A stretch of DNA of 64,000 bases from Pachyseris speciosa (Eukaryota; Cnidaria; Anthozoa; Scleractinia; Pachyseridae). Shown here one piece after another: positions 11,444 to 24,300 of the stretch. Both the position numbers and the translations under genes were made by a program. Within the stretch, counting starts at the first letter, position 1; the number at the start of each line of letters is the position of its first letter. The stretch lies in contig JAEMWC010000003.1 of assembly GCA_016490735.1 (NCBI GenBank), positions 170,001 through 234,000 on the forward strand. The letters run 5' to 3'. A model generated the notes under the pieces. It ran no database searches. It saw only the letters and a list, made by a program, of their open reading frames with translations, and was not told where the DNA came from.

Positions 11444-11536
11444 CTGGCCGCGTGAAACTGGGACGAGCCCCCACTTCAAATACCACCCCTCTCCCCGGGG
11501 GGGGGGGGACTCTCGTCCCAACTTTCATGCGGCCAG
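11444..11536. mobile_element. Hairpin MITE, TIR CTGGCCGCGTGAAACTGGGA
   Basis: Arms of about 25 bp (CTGGCCGCGTGAAACTGGGA with its imperfect complement near 11512-11536) around a C/G-rich loop. Confidence 0.75.
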
Positions 11537-12590
11537 AATGCAGTAAAATATGTTCGAACAGGAACGCTTGCTACGCAGGCTTGTTATCATAATGATATTT
11601 TCTGCACCTCATCCAGCTTGAACCTTGTATCAGGTTGCAGTGATCAGGCTAGGGACAATGTATTTCGTTTCACCTCAAGTCACAGACAGAGAAGTGGAGG
11701 ACCAAAACAGACGAAAAGCGGTTTCACTGAGGGCTTGTGTGACACACTTCTTCCCAGTAACCACCCTTCCCCTCCCTGCCACACACCCCACCTCTCCAGT
11801 TCAGGTATCAATAAGCCCAGACTGTTTGGCGACGTCAAGTTTTACGTTGGATGGGAGCGGCATTCTCGCTTTCACTGCGATGAAACCGTGCAATAACAAT
11901 TTTCTCTGTGAACGGAAGATGGCGGCTAACCGCAAATCAAACAGCACAACTGTAGATTAGTAAATGGAAATCAAAAGTGCAGTGTCTGTCATTGTTTGTA
12001 GACACCCTAACTTACAACGCATAACAAAACACAGATTTACTGTAAGGCAATCATCTCTGGGTGGAAGCGGAATTCGCATTTTCGCTGCTAAACTGATGCA
12101 CAATATTCATCGCGTAGAGGTATTGACGAACCCGCCATCTGACCATCAGTGAGGCTTTAAGAGGGTTCAAATAAAGTGATGAAAATAAATCCAGGAAAAT
12201 ATGCAAGGCTAGTAGAAAACATTTTCAATCATGAACCGTAAGCAATCCAGCCTACTTCCTACGAGATATAAAATCATCCGAATTTGCATGGTTGCCGAGC
12301 TGCCAACAATCGCGATAAGAGGGAAAAATATGGGCTTGACAAGCCGGAACTGGTATAATTAATACAATACGTTTTCTGACAGTTTGCTTTATTTTGTTGC
12401 TTTAAACACTTTTCGGCTACATTGAGGCCGTAAATTTTGACCGACCCGCCTTATAAACACTCCAATTATATTTGCGATTTTAGGGTCTTAAACTGTCGAG
12501 AATTTGTGGAACCCAATTATGAGTCGCTGTGTGTGTTCAACCTTGCTATTTATCTCCAAAACGAATTCGATGACCAAGCCCCTCCCCCAG

Positions 12591-12591
<1 letters not shown>
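11537..12591. other. Intergenic, nothing recognised
   Basis: Short open frames near 11625-11960 show no family resemblance, and I see no splice-site context that makes them convincing exons. Confidence 0.4.
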
Positions 12592-12653
<62 letters not shown>

Positions 12654-12686
12654 TTAATTTATTTTATTTTATTTTATTTTATTTTT
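12592..12686. repeat. (TTA)n then (TTTTA)n microsatellite
   Basis: About 20 TTA units followed by TTTTA-type pentamers. Confidence 0.96.
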
Positions 12687-15600
12687 AACATAAGTAACAT
12701 CATGGCAAATCGGACCAAACGTCTTTGCTAGAAGAAGTGGATACGTGGGCTATTTTGTTTATTTCGTTCGGAGCAAAAAGTCAAGGAAGTTGTACAGAAC
12801 TGACAAGTGGGTTACAAAAAGTTGATCTCGTTAAACCCCAGTTTGCGAGGTGTTTCCTGAAGTAGGCCGCAACACTTCGCTAAAAAACGCTTCTGGTTAT
12901 AAACAAACGCAGTGACCAAACTGGGTCCAATCGGAGAAAGGCCCTAAAAGCAAATTATGTGAACTTTTTTTTATTAATGATCATTACTTCTAAGCAAAGA
13001 ATTTGTGGTAAGTTCCGCAGGTTCCGCTGAAAAACGGTTCCCAGTTCAATAGCTCATGTGACACCTCTCGGCGTGGTCGCTCGGCGTTATCACTCCACCA
13101 TGTACATGTAAATGACAAAAATTTCGTTACTTCAAATTACCACTTTCCGAGCAGTGTCCACAATTGGTTATATCTATAAATCACAACCTTTTTAAATAAT
13201 GAGAAAAAGTGGCACAATTTATGCTAAATAGTGAATAAATCCAGAAACAGCGCCCCATACTCAATTTCCTGTTGATCTGCCAGTCTTGCAATATTGAATA
13301 CATTTTCGCGTTTAACACATTTTCTCAAAATGGTACCTTTATAGCTTATTACGCAATGGTAGATCACATCGAATTTGCGTTCTTTCCTTGTTTTTTTTTT
13401 TTCTTTTTCTTTTTTAGTTAATTTGATCGAAAGCTGAATCGACTGCGAGTAGTCTCTGATTTCGGCATCCGCTGTCTAAAAGCTAAAGAATCGATGAAAA
13501 TCGAAGCTGACACTTGGGTACTGTTGCTCATGGCGCGAAGCACTAGCCAAATTTATTTGGTCCAAGAAAATTGCTCCTTGTCCATCTACACTTAGTTCCG
13601 TGGCATATATATGTTTTTAATCTTCCCTTGGCACACTTGGCACACTTTCTGTAACTATTTCAGCACTTGCGACAAACCATTGTAGTGGCCAATAAACTAT
13701 TAAAACGTGACGTTTCCGCAAGCATAATCCAATCAACCTACCCCGTCTTATGATCAGCAACACAGCGTGTCTTCAACAGAGCTTTCAAAAGGCTCTCAGC
13801 CAAAACACACCTTAAGCAAGAAACGGAAACCAACGGTGCTGAATTAACAGTTTATTTTTGTAGCACGTGCTTGAAAAATGATCTGAAGAAGCCGTTTAGG
13901 AAGTGAAGAATGACTTAATATTCGAAGGGGTCACGTTATGAGCATCCGTAATTTCACTTCTAATCACGTTTTCACTTTGATATCACTTTGGCACGGGTTG
14001 CTTTCATTAAACACTGTCTGTTGTTGTTGTTTTTTTGTAACTTGTGTAATCTTTTAATACTTATCCAGCGGAGGTTAATAAATTTCATCTTACAACGGCT
14101 TCTGATTGGCATATTGCGTTTGTTTGTTTGTTTGTTTGTTTTTATTTATTTTTCGTTTTTCGCAGTTGCGTAGTCGCAAGACTCGCGGACAGTTGATGAC
14201 AACAATACGAAAATAAAAAAAGTAAATAAAAACACAACGGAGGAGAAGTGAGAACATACAAATTTGGCTGTAAGATAGGAAGGAAATTTCCAAACATTTC
14301 CTAGATCCTGATTTCCTGTAATATAAGACGGATTAGTGACGTCACACTGCCTGCTGAACATGTCAGAGCAAAAAGGTGGGCGTATATGTGAACAGTTCCC
14401 AAGCCTCTTCTCCAGTTTCCAGTCACAACATTTGGAGAACGTGATTAAACCTAAGTGCTCCAAGTGGTAATCTTTTCTATTTTATTATTTTTATTTTTAA
14501 TTTGCCACTCCACAAATAACATTATTATCATGAAAACAAAAAAGAAAGAAAGAATAGAGGTAACAATGGCGAGGAGGCCTAAAGGAAACTATGTAGTTTA
14601 TGTTAATTCACGGGCCTCCTCAGTTATTGTTTTACAAGATGAAATTAAAGAAGAAGAACACGACGACGAATGCAATTACAATATATCAAATGGAAGGTTA
14701 CAAGCTGCAAAAAATGTTAATACTTAAAAACGTTTACGTTAAATTACTAATGATTACAAACAAACGCCTTAAGTGCTTTTTCAAAGGAGAAAGGGGAGGA
14801 CGAGTTGACGATCTTGGTATTTAAGGAGTTGTAAAATTTAGGTCCTTGGTAAAAACGGAAAAATATTTGATGTTAGTCCTGCAATATTGTAGTTGTAGTA
14901 GGTTTATAAGTAGGCGGAAAAGTTCTTAACTTTCAGTTGCTTTTTTCATTCTTCTTTTCTTTTCCATTACGGTGTAAATTTTCGTTTCATAATCACCTTG
15001 AGAAAATCTTCACATCTTCACATTACATCTAAACATCACATCTTCACATCTTCACATCACATCTTCTATCGGACGTGCTACTTGGTAAAATACTTCCGTC
15101 TATGTACATGTAAATCGATATTTAGACTACTCAGTCCCATGTCTTCATTTTGTGCTACTCCTGGGAAGATGCAATCAATCACTAATGCAACATTCTGTCC
15201 AATCCCAGTAAGTGTTTAAGGCATTCCGGAAATAACTTTTCTTCCCTTTCTGTTCAATATTCCAGTAAACTACTTGTAATCGTCCCAAACGCAAGCCGAA
15301 ACGGCTTGGGAAAATTAGCTATATGGTGACCATCGCCTGTTAAGGCGCAGGCGTGTCCACGACAAAGACAAAGGACTAAAAACACGAAATAACTGGGAAG
15401 ACATGGAATTATAAACTGGCAAGTACAATCAGAGTGTCCACTCAAAGCCCTTGGAAAGTTAGAAGCCTGAAGAAAAATTCAGTTAACGACTCTCGGTATA
15501 TATGGGCTCCACCTACCCTAATAAAGTGAATATTCTCGGGGAGTAGTTTAGACATTTATTTTTTTCCAAATCAAAGAAACTTCATCTTATTTAAATTGAT

Positions 15601-15780
15601 TAAAATGGGTAGCACCAAATGATTAAATTTGACAATGATAAATTATAAAACCTAAATATTTTTAACAGTTTTAATAACGCCGAAAAAAGGAACATAAAGA
15701 CGTCAAAATTAGACGTAAATATATCACTGACTGGGGGCGATCTTATCTGAGGTTACCAGAGCAACGATGACAAAGTTTTC
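12687..15780. other. Intergenic, nothing recognised except simple repeats
   Basis: Contains a poly-T tract near 13391, (GTTT)n near 14118-14142 and a short (CATCTTCA)n-like block at 15006-15066. No supported gene. Confidence 0.45.
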
Positions 15781-15784
15781 TTTT

Positions 15785-16050
15785 ATTAGGTGCTCTTTTT
15801 TTAGGTGCTCTTTTTTAGGTGCTCTTATTCACAACAGTTTGCCGTTAGAGATCCGGAAACTGAACGCCAGAGTCTTATTTAGGCAAAAAGTCAACGAACA
15901 TTTTTATTTCTAGTTTTTTTATAGTATCGCTTTTTACAGCTGTATTTTCCACTTGTATATTTTACATTTTTTACATTTTTAGTATTTGCCGCAGGACCCC
16001 TTTGATAACAGTATTATTTGTACTGATGGTTTTATCCTGTTTAAATATTC

Positions 16051-16119
<69 letters not shown>
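15785..16119 (+). mobile_element. LINE 3' end with (ATT)n tail
   Basis: Three AGGTGCTCTTTTTT copies (15788-15830), then a short frame reading LFRQKVNEHFYF before a stop, an AT-rich 3' UTR and a (ATT)n tail at 16051-16119. Other LINE ends in this window have the same layout. Confidence 0.5.
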
Positions 16120-16719
16120 GTCATTTTCCTTTAAAATGCACTTGTTTTTCGCCGGAAGTTGGAGCGGGCTCCAAAACCGAAACAAAACAAAGACATTTAT
16201 TGTTTTAGCCATATGTTGTGTACTGCACAGCAGTATTTTTGAAAATAGGTGATTACAAATTACGTTTTTCCGCAATACAACAAGTGTAAAACACTCAGGA
16301 ATTCTCACATGTGTCGGAATTTCAAGCAGATCTATTTTTCCCGCCCCCGAGCGAAGTAACAGGAAGTGGTAAATTTTACGGAGCTGTCAGAAAACAACAG
16401 TTTAACCAATCAGAATTCAGGTTTTAGTCATGTGCCAAAACAGAAACGAATCATGCGAACATCCTGTGGGATGGATGTTCTCAGAAGAGTGTTTCCGACC
16501 GCATTTTGCGTAATTTTGAAGCATTTTTCGACAGGAACCGATCTCGCGGTGTTGTCGTCGATAAAATACCAAAAGATTTGATCTTGAATTGTCAACGATG
16601 CGTGGTAATTTGGGGTCGTTTTGGCGTGTCCAGCTTATTTCGTCGACTACAGCATGCTCATTTCACAAACAGGCTTTGGCTAAGGAGCTCAGTTGAATAT
16701 TCGATTTATCCACTTTGTC

Positions 16720-16780
16720 ATGGCTGCCGTGGAGGATCTAACGGTGTTATTGGAAGAGGAAAAACCTCAGCACACCTCAT
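16720..16780 (+). CDS. RasGAP exon 1 (start)
   Basis: ATG in GTCATGGCT context; encodes [20 protein letters not shown] plus one base before donor GTATGG. The frame stays open upstream but has no earlier ATG. Confidence 0.75.
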
Positions 16781-18310
16781 GTATGGGAAAATCTATTGGA
16801 TTCAATCATGCTTATTCAGTGGCGATTTGGAGCTGGGAGTTTTTCATCGCTTTCATTTCGCACGTGCGAGCTTACGGCTGATGTGCGTTTCATTTTCTCT
16901 CAGTTCACAGGCAAATAAAAGCCCTCAAAGACCAGATTTCAGACCTAAGCAAAACTAACTATGAATTGGAAAGGGAGGTTCGACTCTTCGATCAGCGTAT
17001 TGGCCTTCTAATAGCCTACAAGAAAGCCGTAGAGGTAGACTACACTATGTTTCGTCTGTACTTGTCATAATTTTGATGGTCGAACCTTTACAATGAGAGA
17101 ACAACATCATTTACACGGTACTTCTAGGTCAATATTACCACTCTAATATTTTTTTCTGTTTTGCATTTTTTTTAGGAATCGTCGGACAATTTTATCGAGT
17201 TAGAAAGAAAATATGGTAAGGTGATATTATACCCTAAATCCATGCATGAATATTTTATTTTGATGGAGTATATATTGAGCTTGTGTTCCTGCAGGGGGAT
17301 TCGTGACTTGGTATTAAAATTGAGTTGAACTTTTGCCATTTAGCACCTAATCTGTTCTGCAATTCGTTTAGATTTTCATGCGATTTGGCATAAGCTTACT
17401 ATCTGTGGAATCGTTGCCTACAAAACGAAATAAGCCAACGACGTCGCTGTATTCATCGATGATGTTTATCCGTATTGTAATATGAAGAAGAATGTGGTGA
17501 ATTTCCTTTCCCCGCGGGAAACGTAATTATTTGATCTTGATATTCAGCATAAACCAACATGACCTTACTTGTGTCTTTTCTTCCAGCTTTCCAAAGAAGC
17601 TGATTAGTGAGTAAAATTCTAAAATGGAAAACGAACATTCGCATAATCCTCAAAAAAGATAAAACCTCTCTTTTCGTGTCTCGACCCTTTAATTAGCGGC
17701 CGAGTAATTCCAACCGGGAGGATAGACTGATTCTCTTTGATGTATTCGCACTGGCAATTTATTGCATCCTTTGCCCATTTCTCTCCGTAAAATGGCCACG
17801 GAGATGTATTACTCTTTCTGGAAGGCAGCTGTGTTAAAGTAGCTAGTTGCTCTGTCCGCTCGGTCTGTCCGGAGATTGGGAGAAAATAAACTTCCGTGTT
17901 ACAGATATCTACCGGACACACCTTCAAAAAGAAGTCTGGAGAAAGTGTTCTCATTTTTTACAGCTGATGGCAGAATGTTCTGAAGCTGAACACTAACTTT
18001 TCAGTTTCATGAAAGGAGCTTAAATTTTTAATAGTCTTATAAACTGGGGCAACTGGGGCAGACAAACGTTCATATTTCAAGCCTCTAAAGACTGGAACAA
18101 TTTAGACAATAATGTTAAAAGTAGCGAATCGATGTCCTTTTTTAAGGCCAAACTTAAAAGCTCATAACTTGGTAAATAATGACCTATTTAGTTATTGTTT
18201 TTAGCTTTTTAATCAGTTTTTTATTGTAATATTAATTTCTATTTTTGTAAATTATAATTTGCAGGGCCCCACTGAAAACCGCCAAGGCGAGTGGGTTCCC
18301 TGGATAAATA

Positions 18311-18345
<35 letters not shown>

Positions 18346-21300
18346 AACACGAATTTGGGTACCTTTAATGACCGACAGTTTTAATCTCCTCCATTAACCA
18401 GCTGAGTTCATAAGTGGCAGAAATCAAGCCTTCCAGCGATAACTCTGACGGAAAAACAAACAAAAATGACAAAGAAAACCCACAGTTGATAGTGATAAAA
18501 GGAGAGATGCCAAAATTGCTTCACATTTCCAAACATGAAATTCTCAAAGAATTTGTAAGCGGCCTTTTTGACCATCCGAGCCAGATCAATGCATAGGATA
18601 TAGTTCCAGTCGATCGTAATTCAATGTTTGTTGAAGTTTGCATGACAGACGATTCGTGACTCCGAATGATTAAGACGTTTAAATTTCAGTTGGGTATATA
18701 TGGAATGTTTGCTGGCTTAATGGTTTAGTGCGTTCTCTTCGAATGGAAATAGTGCAGTCCGTGGTTCTATTCCCCACGTAGGCAAGTCTTTTTTCTTTGA
18801 TCTGTTTTTTTTTTCTATTCCTTTTTCACTTGATTTTCTTTTTCCTTTTTGTAAGCTGATTTTGCAATTTAACACAGAAAAATGATGAACCGATTCTATG
18901 GATATTCAAAAACCAACGCCAACTTCCAGTGAAGCTTGACAAAACACTGCCTGGCACTTCGATCTGTTTGACAATTTGAAAGAAAGTGAAGAATTTGGTA
19001 TAAACAGGCGTCTTAGATCTGTTGACCAGTTTCTTGAAGATAACCGATATCTCCAACAGTGAAAAGAAAAGCTACTCACAAACAACGCCACACAATCAAA
19101 AAGAGCTGTGTGGTTGGTTTCACTTCCGGTATTGCACCATCACTAGTACTTAGTCCACCACTCGGTCAATACTTGTTTAGTATCAAAACCAGGTCAAAAG
19201 GAACGCTCAAATAAATTCGTTTCCTAAAAGAGGTACGTTGGAGTAATTCAATTCTGACTAAACATTTCTTTTAGAAAGGCTTTCGCGATTTCTTACTCTG
19301 ACCCCTAAATAAATATTTTTGTGCAAGAGCCTTTCAATTTGCGTGAATTAGTCAACCGTGAACTAACACGAAACATCGCTTCCTTTTTTATGGCCCTTCT
19401 TTTTCTTAACAATAATGAACAGTTTAATCTTGAAATACACAATAGTTTGCTCTCTCCTGTGGTGTAAAAGTTAATCCTTAACGAGAAAATACAACATGAG
19501 TTCGATACTTTTCAAGTTGGTAAAGTTGTATACCAAAATGTATACCGGAAACGCATTTAAAGTCATGGCCGTATGCTAAATTGCTACTCACTCGAAGAGA
19601 AATGGCAGTTTTATTTTACGGTAAATGCAAACAAGGTTTCGAAATTCGAATAGCACATTGATTTACCTTTCCAAAGATATAAAAATTTTTGTAAAGTGAT
19701 AAGTATAAAGCAAGATACAAATTTTTACGCACCCAACAAATTTCACTGAAAAAAACTTGTTTGAATATTTAATGAGATGTTTGAGCTTACACTAATTTTA
19801 GCATGTCCAAAAATAACTCGTTTTGAATATTTAATAAGCTGTTTGCGGTTTAGCTACGCATAAAGGTATAAAAGTTAGCTAATTCGTAACGAATTGATAC
19901 ACCTGAAGAATATAACAGATAAAAAATTGTTATCTATCTGTCTTAAGTGTATTATTTTCAGAGATCTTTAATATTCTTTGTGTGTTTTGTGCGGTTTGGT
20001 TTATCAAGCTATAACTTCTCAATTTTTCTAGCGATTCTCAAACCTTTTCAATATGTTACTGAAAACCGATCAAAAGAAACACTCTCAATTTAATTCCTTT
20101 GCTATGAAATGTATATTGAAGTAATCCAATTCCGACTAAACATTTCTTTTGCAAAGGCTTTAACGATTCGTGAGTTTGGTGACCACTCACATTAATTATT
20201 ACAAAATTCACTGGCAAAGGTAACTGATGAGCAAGTGGCCCAATCGGATAAGGTGCAGACTATGGGCGTTGAGATCTGAGGGTCGCATGTCCCATTGCCG
20301 GAGATTAAAATAGTTTATTTATTTACTTGTCATTGTTTCTTCCTCTGGCCGAGAGGGGTACGAGGCAAGTGACGGATGAAACGACGAGAAAAAAAAAAAC
20401 AGGTAATACAAGAAGCAGCTCGTCGCCATAGCGATGGCCGCTTAATTATATCAGTTGTGGAAATGACATCTTTGTCTAGACAACCTTTAATGATGTTATA
20501 TCATACATCAAGGTCAGAATCATTGGAGCTGTGGCCGTTAGATATGCTGCAGTGTTTATGGATGGTTGAATGTCATAGAGTTTGTTTCTTGCATTTTTGC
20601 AGGTCTGATTTGTGAAATATATATATTATTAATAATATTTTGAGATAGAATAAATTTTTATTGACAGGTTTTATATCAAACCATCATGTATGACAATTTG
20701 CAGAAAAAACAGAGCTTTTTACATACAGGCCTACACTTGAATATTATTGTATTACTAAAAAATATATAAGGGAAACCATGTGGCGGGAAAAATACTGGTC
20801 AGACTGGCAATGTGCATGTGGACATAACATCAGTTCCTGATACTTAAAAGGCTTTAACAACATAATTAACCTTAAGCTTGATCAATTGAAGGGTGTTCCA
20901 CAAAAGAGGCGTATATCACTTTGTTGCCTTAAAATCCAAATCTCTCTAAATTCACTCTATTTTGGCATACAGCCTGAAATTATGCACTTATTATGTGATT
21001 TAAAGGCCTGGATTCAGGAAATTAGCGTGTGACTTCTAGAACTGGACCAACTCAAACAAAAGAAATCAATCATGCATCAGATCCTTTTGTTTCTGTTTCT
21101 TGAGTTTTTGGGAAAAGTCATAAGCTAATCCTTCAGATCCTAGCTTTCTAATCGCAAAATAAGTACAGAACTTCATTTCTGACAACATTTCTAGTCTATA
21201 TGCCAAAGCAGAGTGAGTTTAGAGATATTTTGGATTTTATGGCAAGAAAGCGATATACCCCGCTTTTGCAGAACACCCTTCAATATTATTAAGCGGCTAT

Positions 21301-24300
21301 CGCTTAGCGACGAGCCGCTTCTTGCATTACCCGTTTTTTTTTTTTTTTTTCTCGTCGTTTCGTCCGTCACTTACCCCGTACCCCTCTCGGCCAGAGGAAG
21401 AAACAATGACAAGTAAATAAATAAACTGTTCACTCTCCGGTGACAGGACTTGGAACGCGCAACCCTCAGATCTCATCGCCCATAGTCTGCACCTTATCCG
21501 ATTGCGCCACTTGCTCACCAGTTACCTTGAATCACTAGAGAATTTTGTAATAATTAACGTGAGTGGTCACCAAAGTCACGAATCGTTAAAGCCTTTGCAA
21601 AAGAAATGTTTAGCCGGAATTGAATTACTTCAATATACATTTCATAGCAAAGGAATTTAATTGAAAGCGTTTCTTTTGATCGGTTTTCAGCAACATATCA
21701 GTTTGACTGAATCGCAAGAAAAATTAAGTTATAGCTTGATAAACCAAACCGCACAAAACACGCAAAGAATATTAAAGATCTTCAAAATTAATTTGTTCAA
21801 CGCCGAATACACGTTAGACAGATAGATAACATTTTTTTACCCGTTATATTCTTCAGGTGTAACAATTCGTTACGAATAGCTAACTTTTATACTTTCATGT
21901 GTAGCTAAACCGCAAACAGCTTATTAAATATTCAAAACGAGTTATTTTTGGACGTGTTAACCTCAAACATCTCATTAAATTTTTCAGTGAAATTTGTTGG
22001 GTGCATAAAAATTTGTATCTCGCTTTATACTTATCGCTTTACAATAATTTTTATATCTTTGTGCTATTCGAATTCCGAAACCATTTTTGCGTTGACCGTA
22101 AAATAAAACTGCCATTTCTCTACGAGTGAGTAACAATTTTCAGCATACGACCACGGCTTTAAATGCGTTTCCGGTATACAGGTTGGTATACAACTTTACC
22201 CGAACTTGAAAAGTATCGTACTCACGTTGTATTTTCTTGTTAAGGATTAACTTTTACACCACAAGAGAGAGCAAACTATTGTGTATTTCAAGATTGAACT
22301 GTTTGTTATTGTTAAGAAAAAGAAGGGCCATAGAATACGAAGCGATGTTTCGTGTTAGTTCACGGTTGACTAATTCACGCAAATTCAAAGGCTCTTGCAC
22401 AAAAATATTTATTTAGGGGTCAGAGTAAGAAATTGCGAAAGCCTTTCTAAAAGAAATGTTTAGTCAGAATTGAATTCCTCCAACGTACCTCTTATAGGAA
22501 ACAAATTTATTAGAGCGTTTCTTGACCCGGTTTTTGATGCTAAACAAGTATTGACCGAGTGGTGGACTAAGTACTAGTGATGGTGCAATACCGGTTGTTT
22601 GAACGTAGCTTTTCTTTTCACTGTTGGAGATATCGGTTATCTTCGAGAAACTGGTCAACGGATCTAAGACGCCGGTTTATACCAAATTCTTCGCTTTCTT
22701 TCAAACTGTTAAATCGAAGTGCCAGTGTTTTGTCAAGCTTAATCGGAAGTTGGTGTTGGTATTTCGAGTAGTGAATATCCATAGAATCGGTTTTCCATTT
22801 TTCCGTGTTAAATTGCAAAACCAGCTTACAATTTAAGCGATGACAAAAGGAAAAAGAAAATCAAGTGAAAAGGAATAGAAAAAAAAAACAGATCAAAGAA
22901 AAAAACTTGATAACGTGGGGAAATGAACCAAAGGCCGCACTGCTACAGTACGAAGAGAACGCACTAAACGACTAAGCCAGTAAACATTCCGTATATAGCA
23001 CATCGAAATTTAAACGTCTTTATCATTCGGAGTCACGAATCGTCTGTCGATCATGCAAACCTCAAAAAACATTGAATTACGATCGACTGGAACTATATCC
23101 AATGTATTGATCTGGCTCGGATGGTCAACAAGGCCGCTTACAAATTCTTTGAGAATTTCTTGTTGCTAAATGTTTGTCATGAACCTGACAAAAATCACCC
23201 TCTAAAGTTGTATAGAGGACCCAATTGTGTCAATGCTTTATCATGTTTTCCCATAATTCAGAGCTGTTCATAATATGCTGTATATATTAAATGATATTGT
23301 AAGTTAAGATGATGGTGATGATGATGTTTACCAAGTAAATTATGTTTGTATTTTTCTTCACTTGCAGAGGTTGGACATAGTGATGATAAACAGCAAGAGG
23401 TACCTACATTTTTCACTAGTTTTGCTAAGAAAATCTGAATTCATTCTGTATACCTTTGATTCTCTATTAAGCCCCCTGTCTCTTTTAAACCCCCTCTCTA
23501 ATAAGCCCTCCATTTGGGAGTTGGTTTTTGTAATAAGCCCCCCTTTTGAGACACAAGATTTTGTAATTATTCCCTCCTATTTCCTCTTACGAAATACACT
23601 TTATGCAACCCAGTTGGTTTGTTTTAAAAAAAAATTTACAATAAAATACACAATACTGTTTCCTTCTCGGTATTAAATAATAAAGTTTTACTGCAATTGT
23701 TTGAGATCTAGATTTATGCAGAAACTATTTAACACAAAAACAGTGTGTTCAAAGATTAGAAAACCCCCCAACCTCTCTATTAAGCCCCCCTCTCCAATAT
23801 GCCCCCCCCCCCCATTAATAAGGCCTGAAATTAATGCCGCTGTTGTATGCACGCTTTTTGCATATATTTTGGTTTGATTATCTGCGAGCTGTACTATAGC
23901 ACCTTGTGTGCATCACTTCAACACTGGACTACATGACAAGAAAAAACCCTTCAAAACAAGTTTCTTTTTTTCTCTCTTTTTTGTGTGGCTTACATGAAGT
24001 GTGTAGCCACACTATGGCATGATTGGAAAATTTATTTGTCCACAAGAGTCGAGGCTGCGCCTGTCACGGGGTCTAGTTTACCACAGTACTGTTAAGAAAT
24101 TTGACCTGTTTTATACCTCAAGCTTTGAAAGTGGCCATTTTGTTATTCATTCATCTCTGTTGCTTAGATTTCACAAACCAACTTTCCTACAGTCAGCTTG
24201 TCTTCTTAGTGTGGATTACAGCAAGGATTTGTACTCTCACTGGCCAACATTTCACGGTCTGGACCTTAACTTTGCGCCACATTGAATCTTCGGAGTCATT

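Noticed and set aside
11618..11960. Two overlapping open frames of about 100 codons
   Set aside because: No family resemblance, no clear splice sites, and low-complexity Pro/Ser content.
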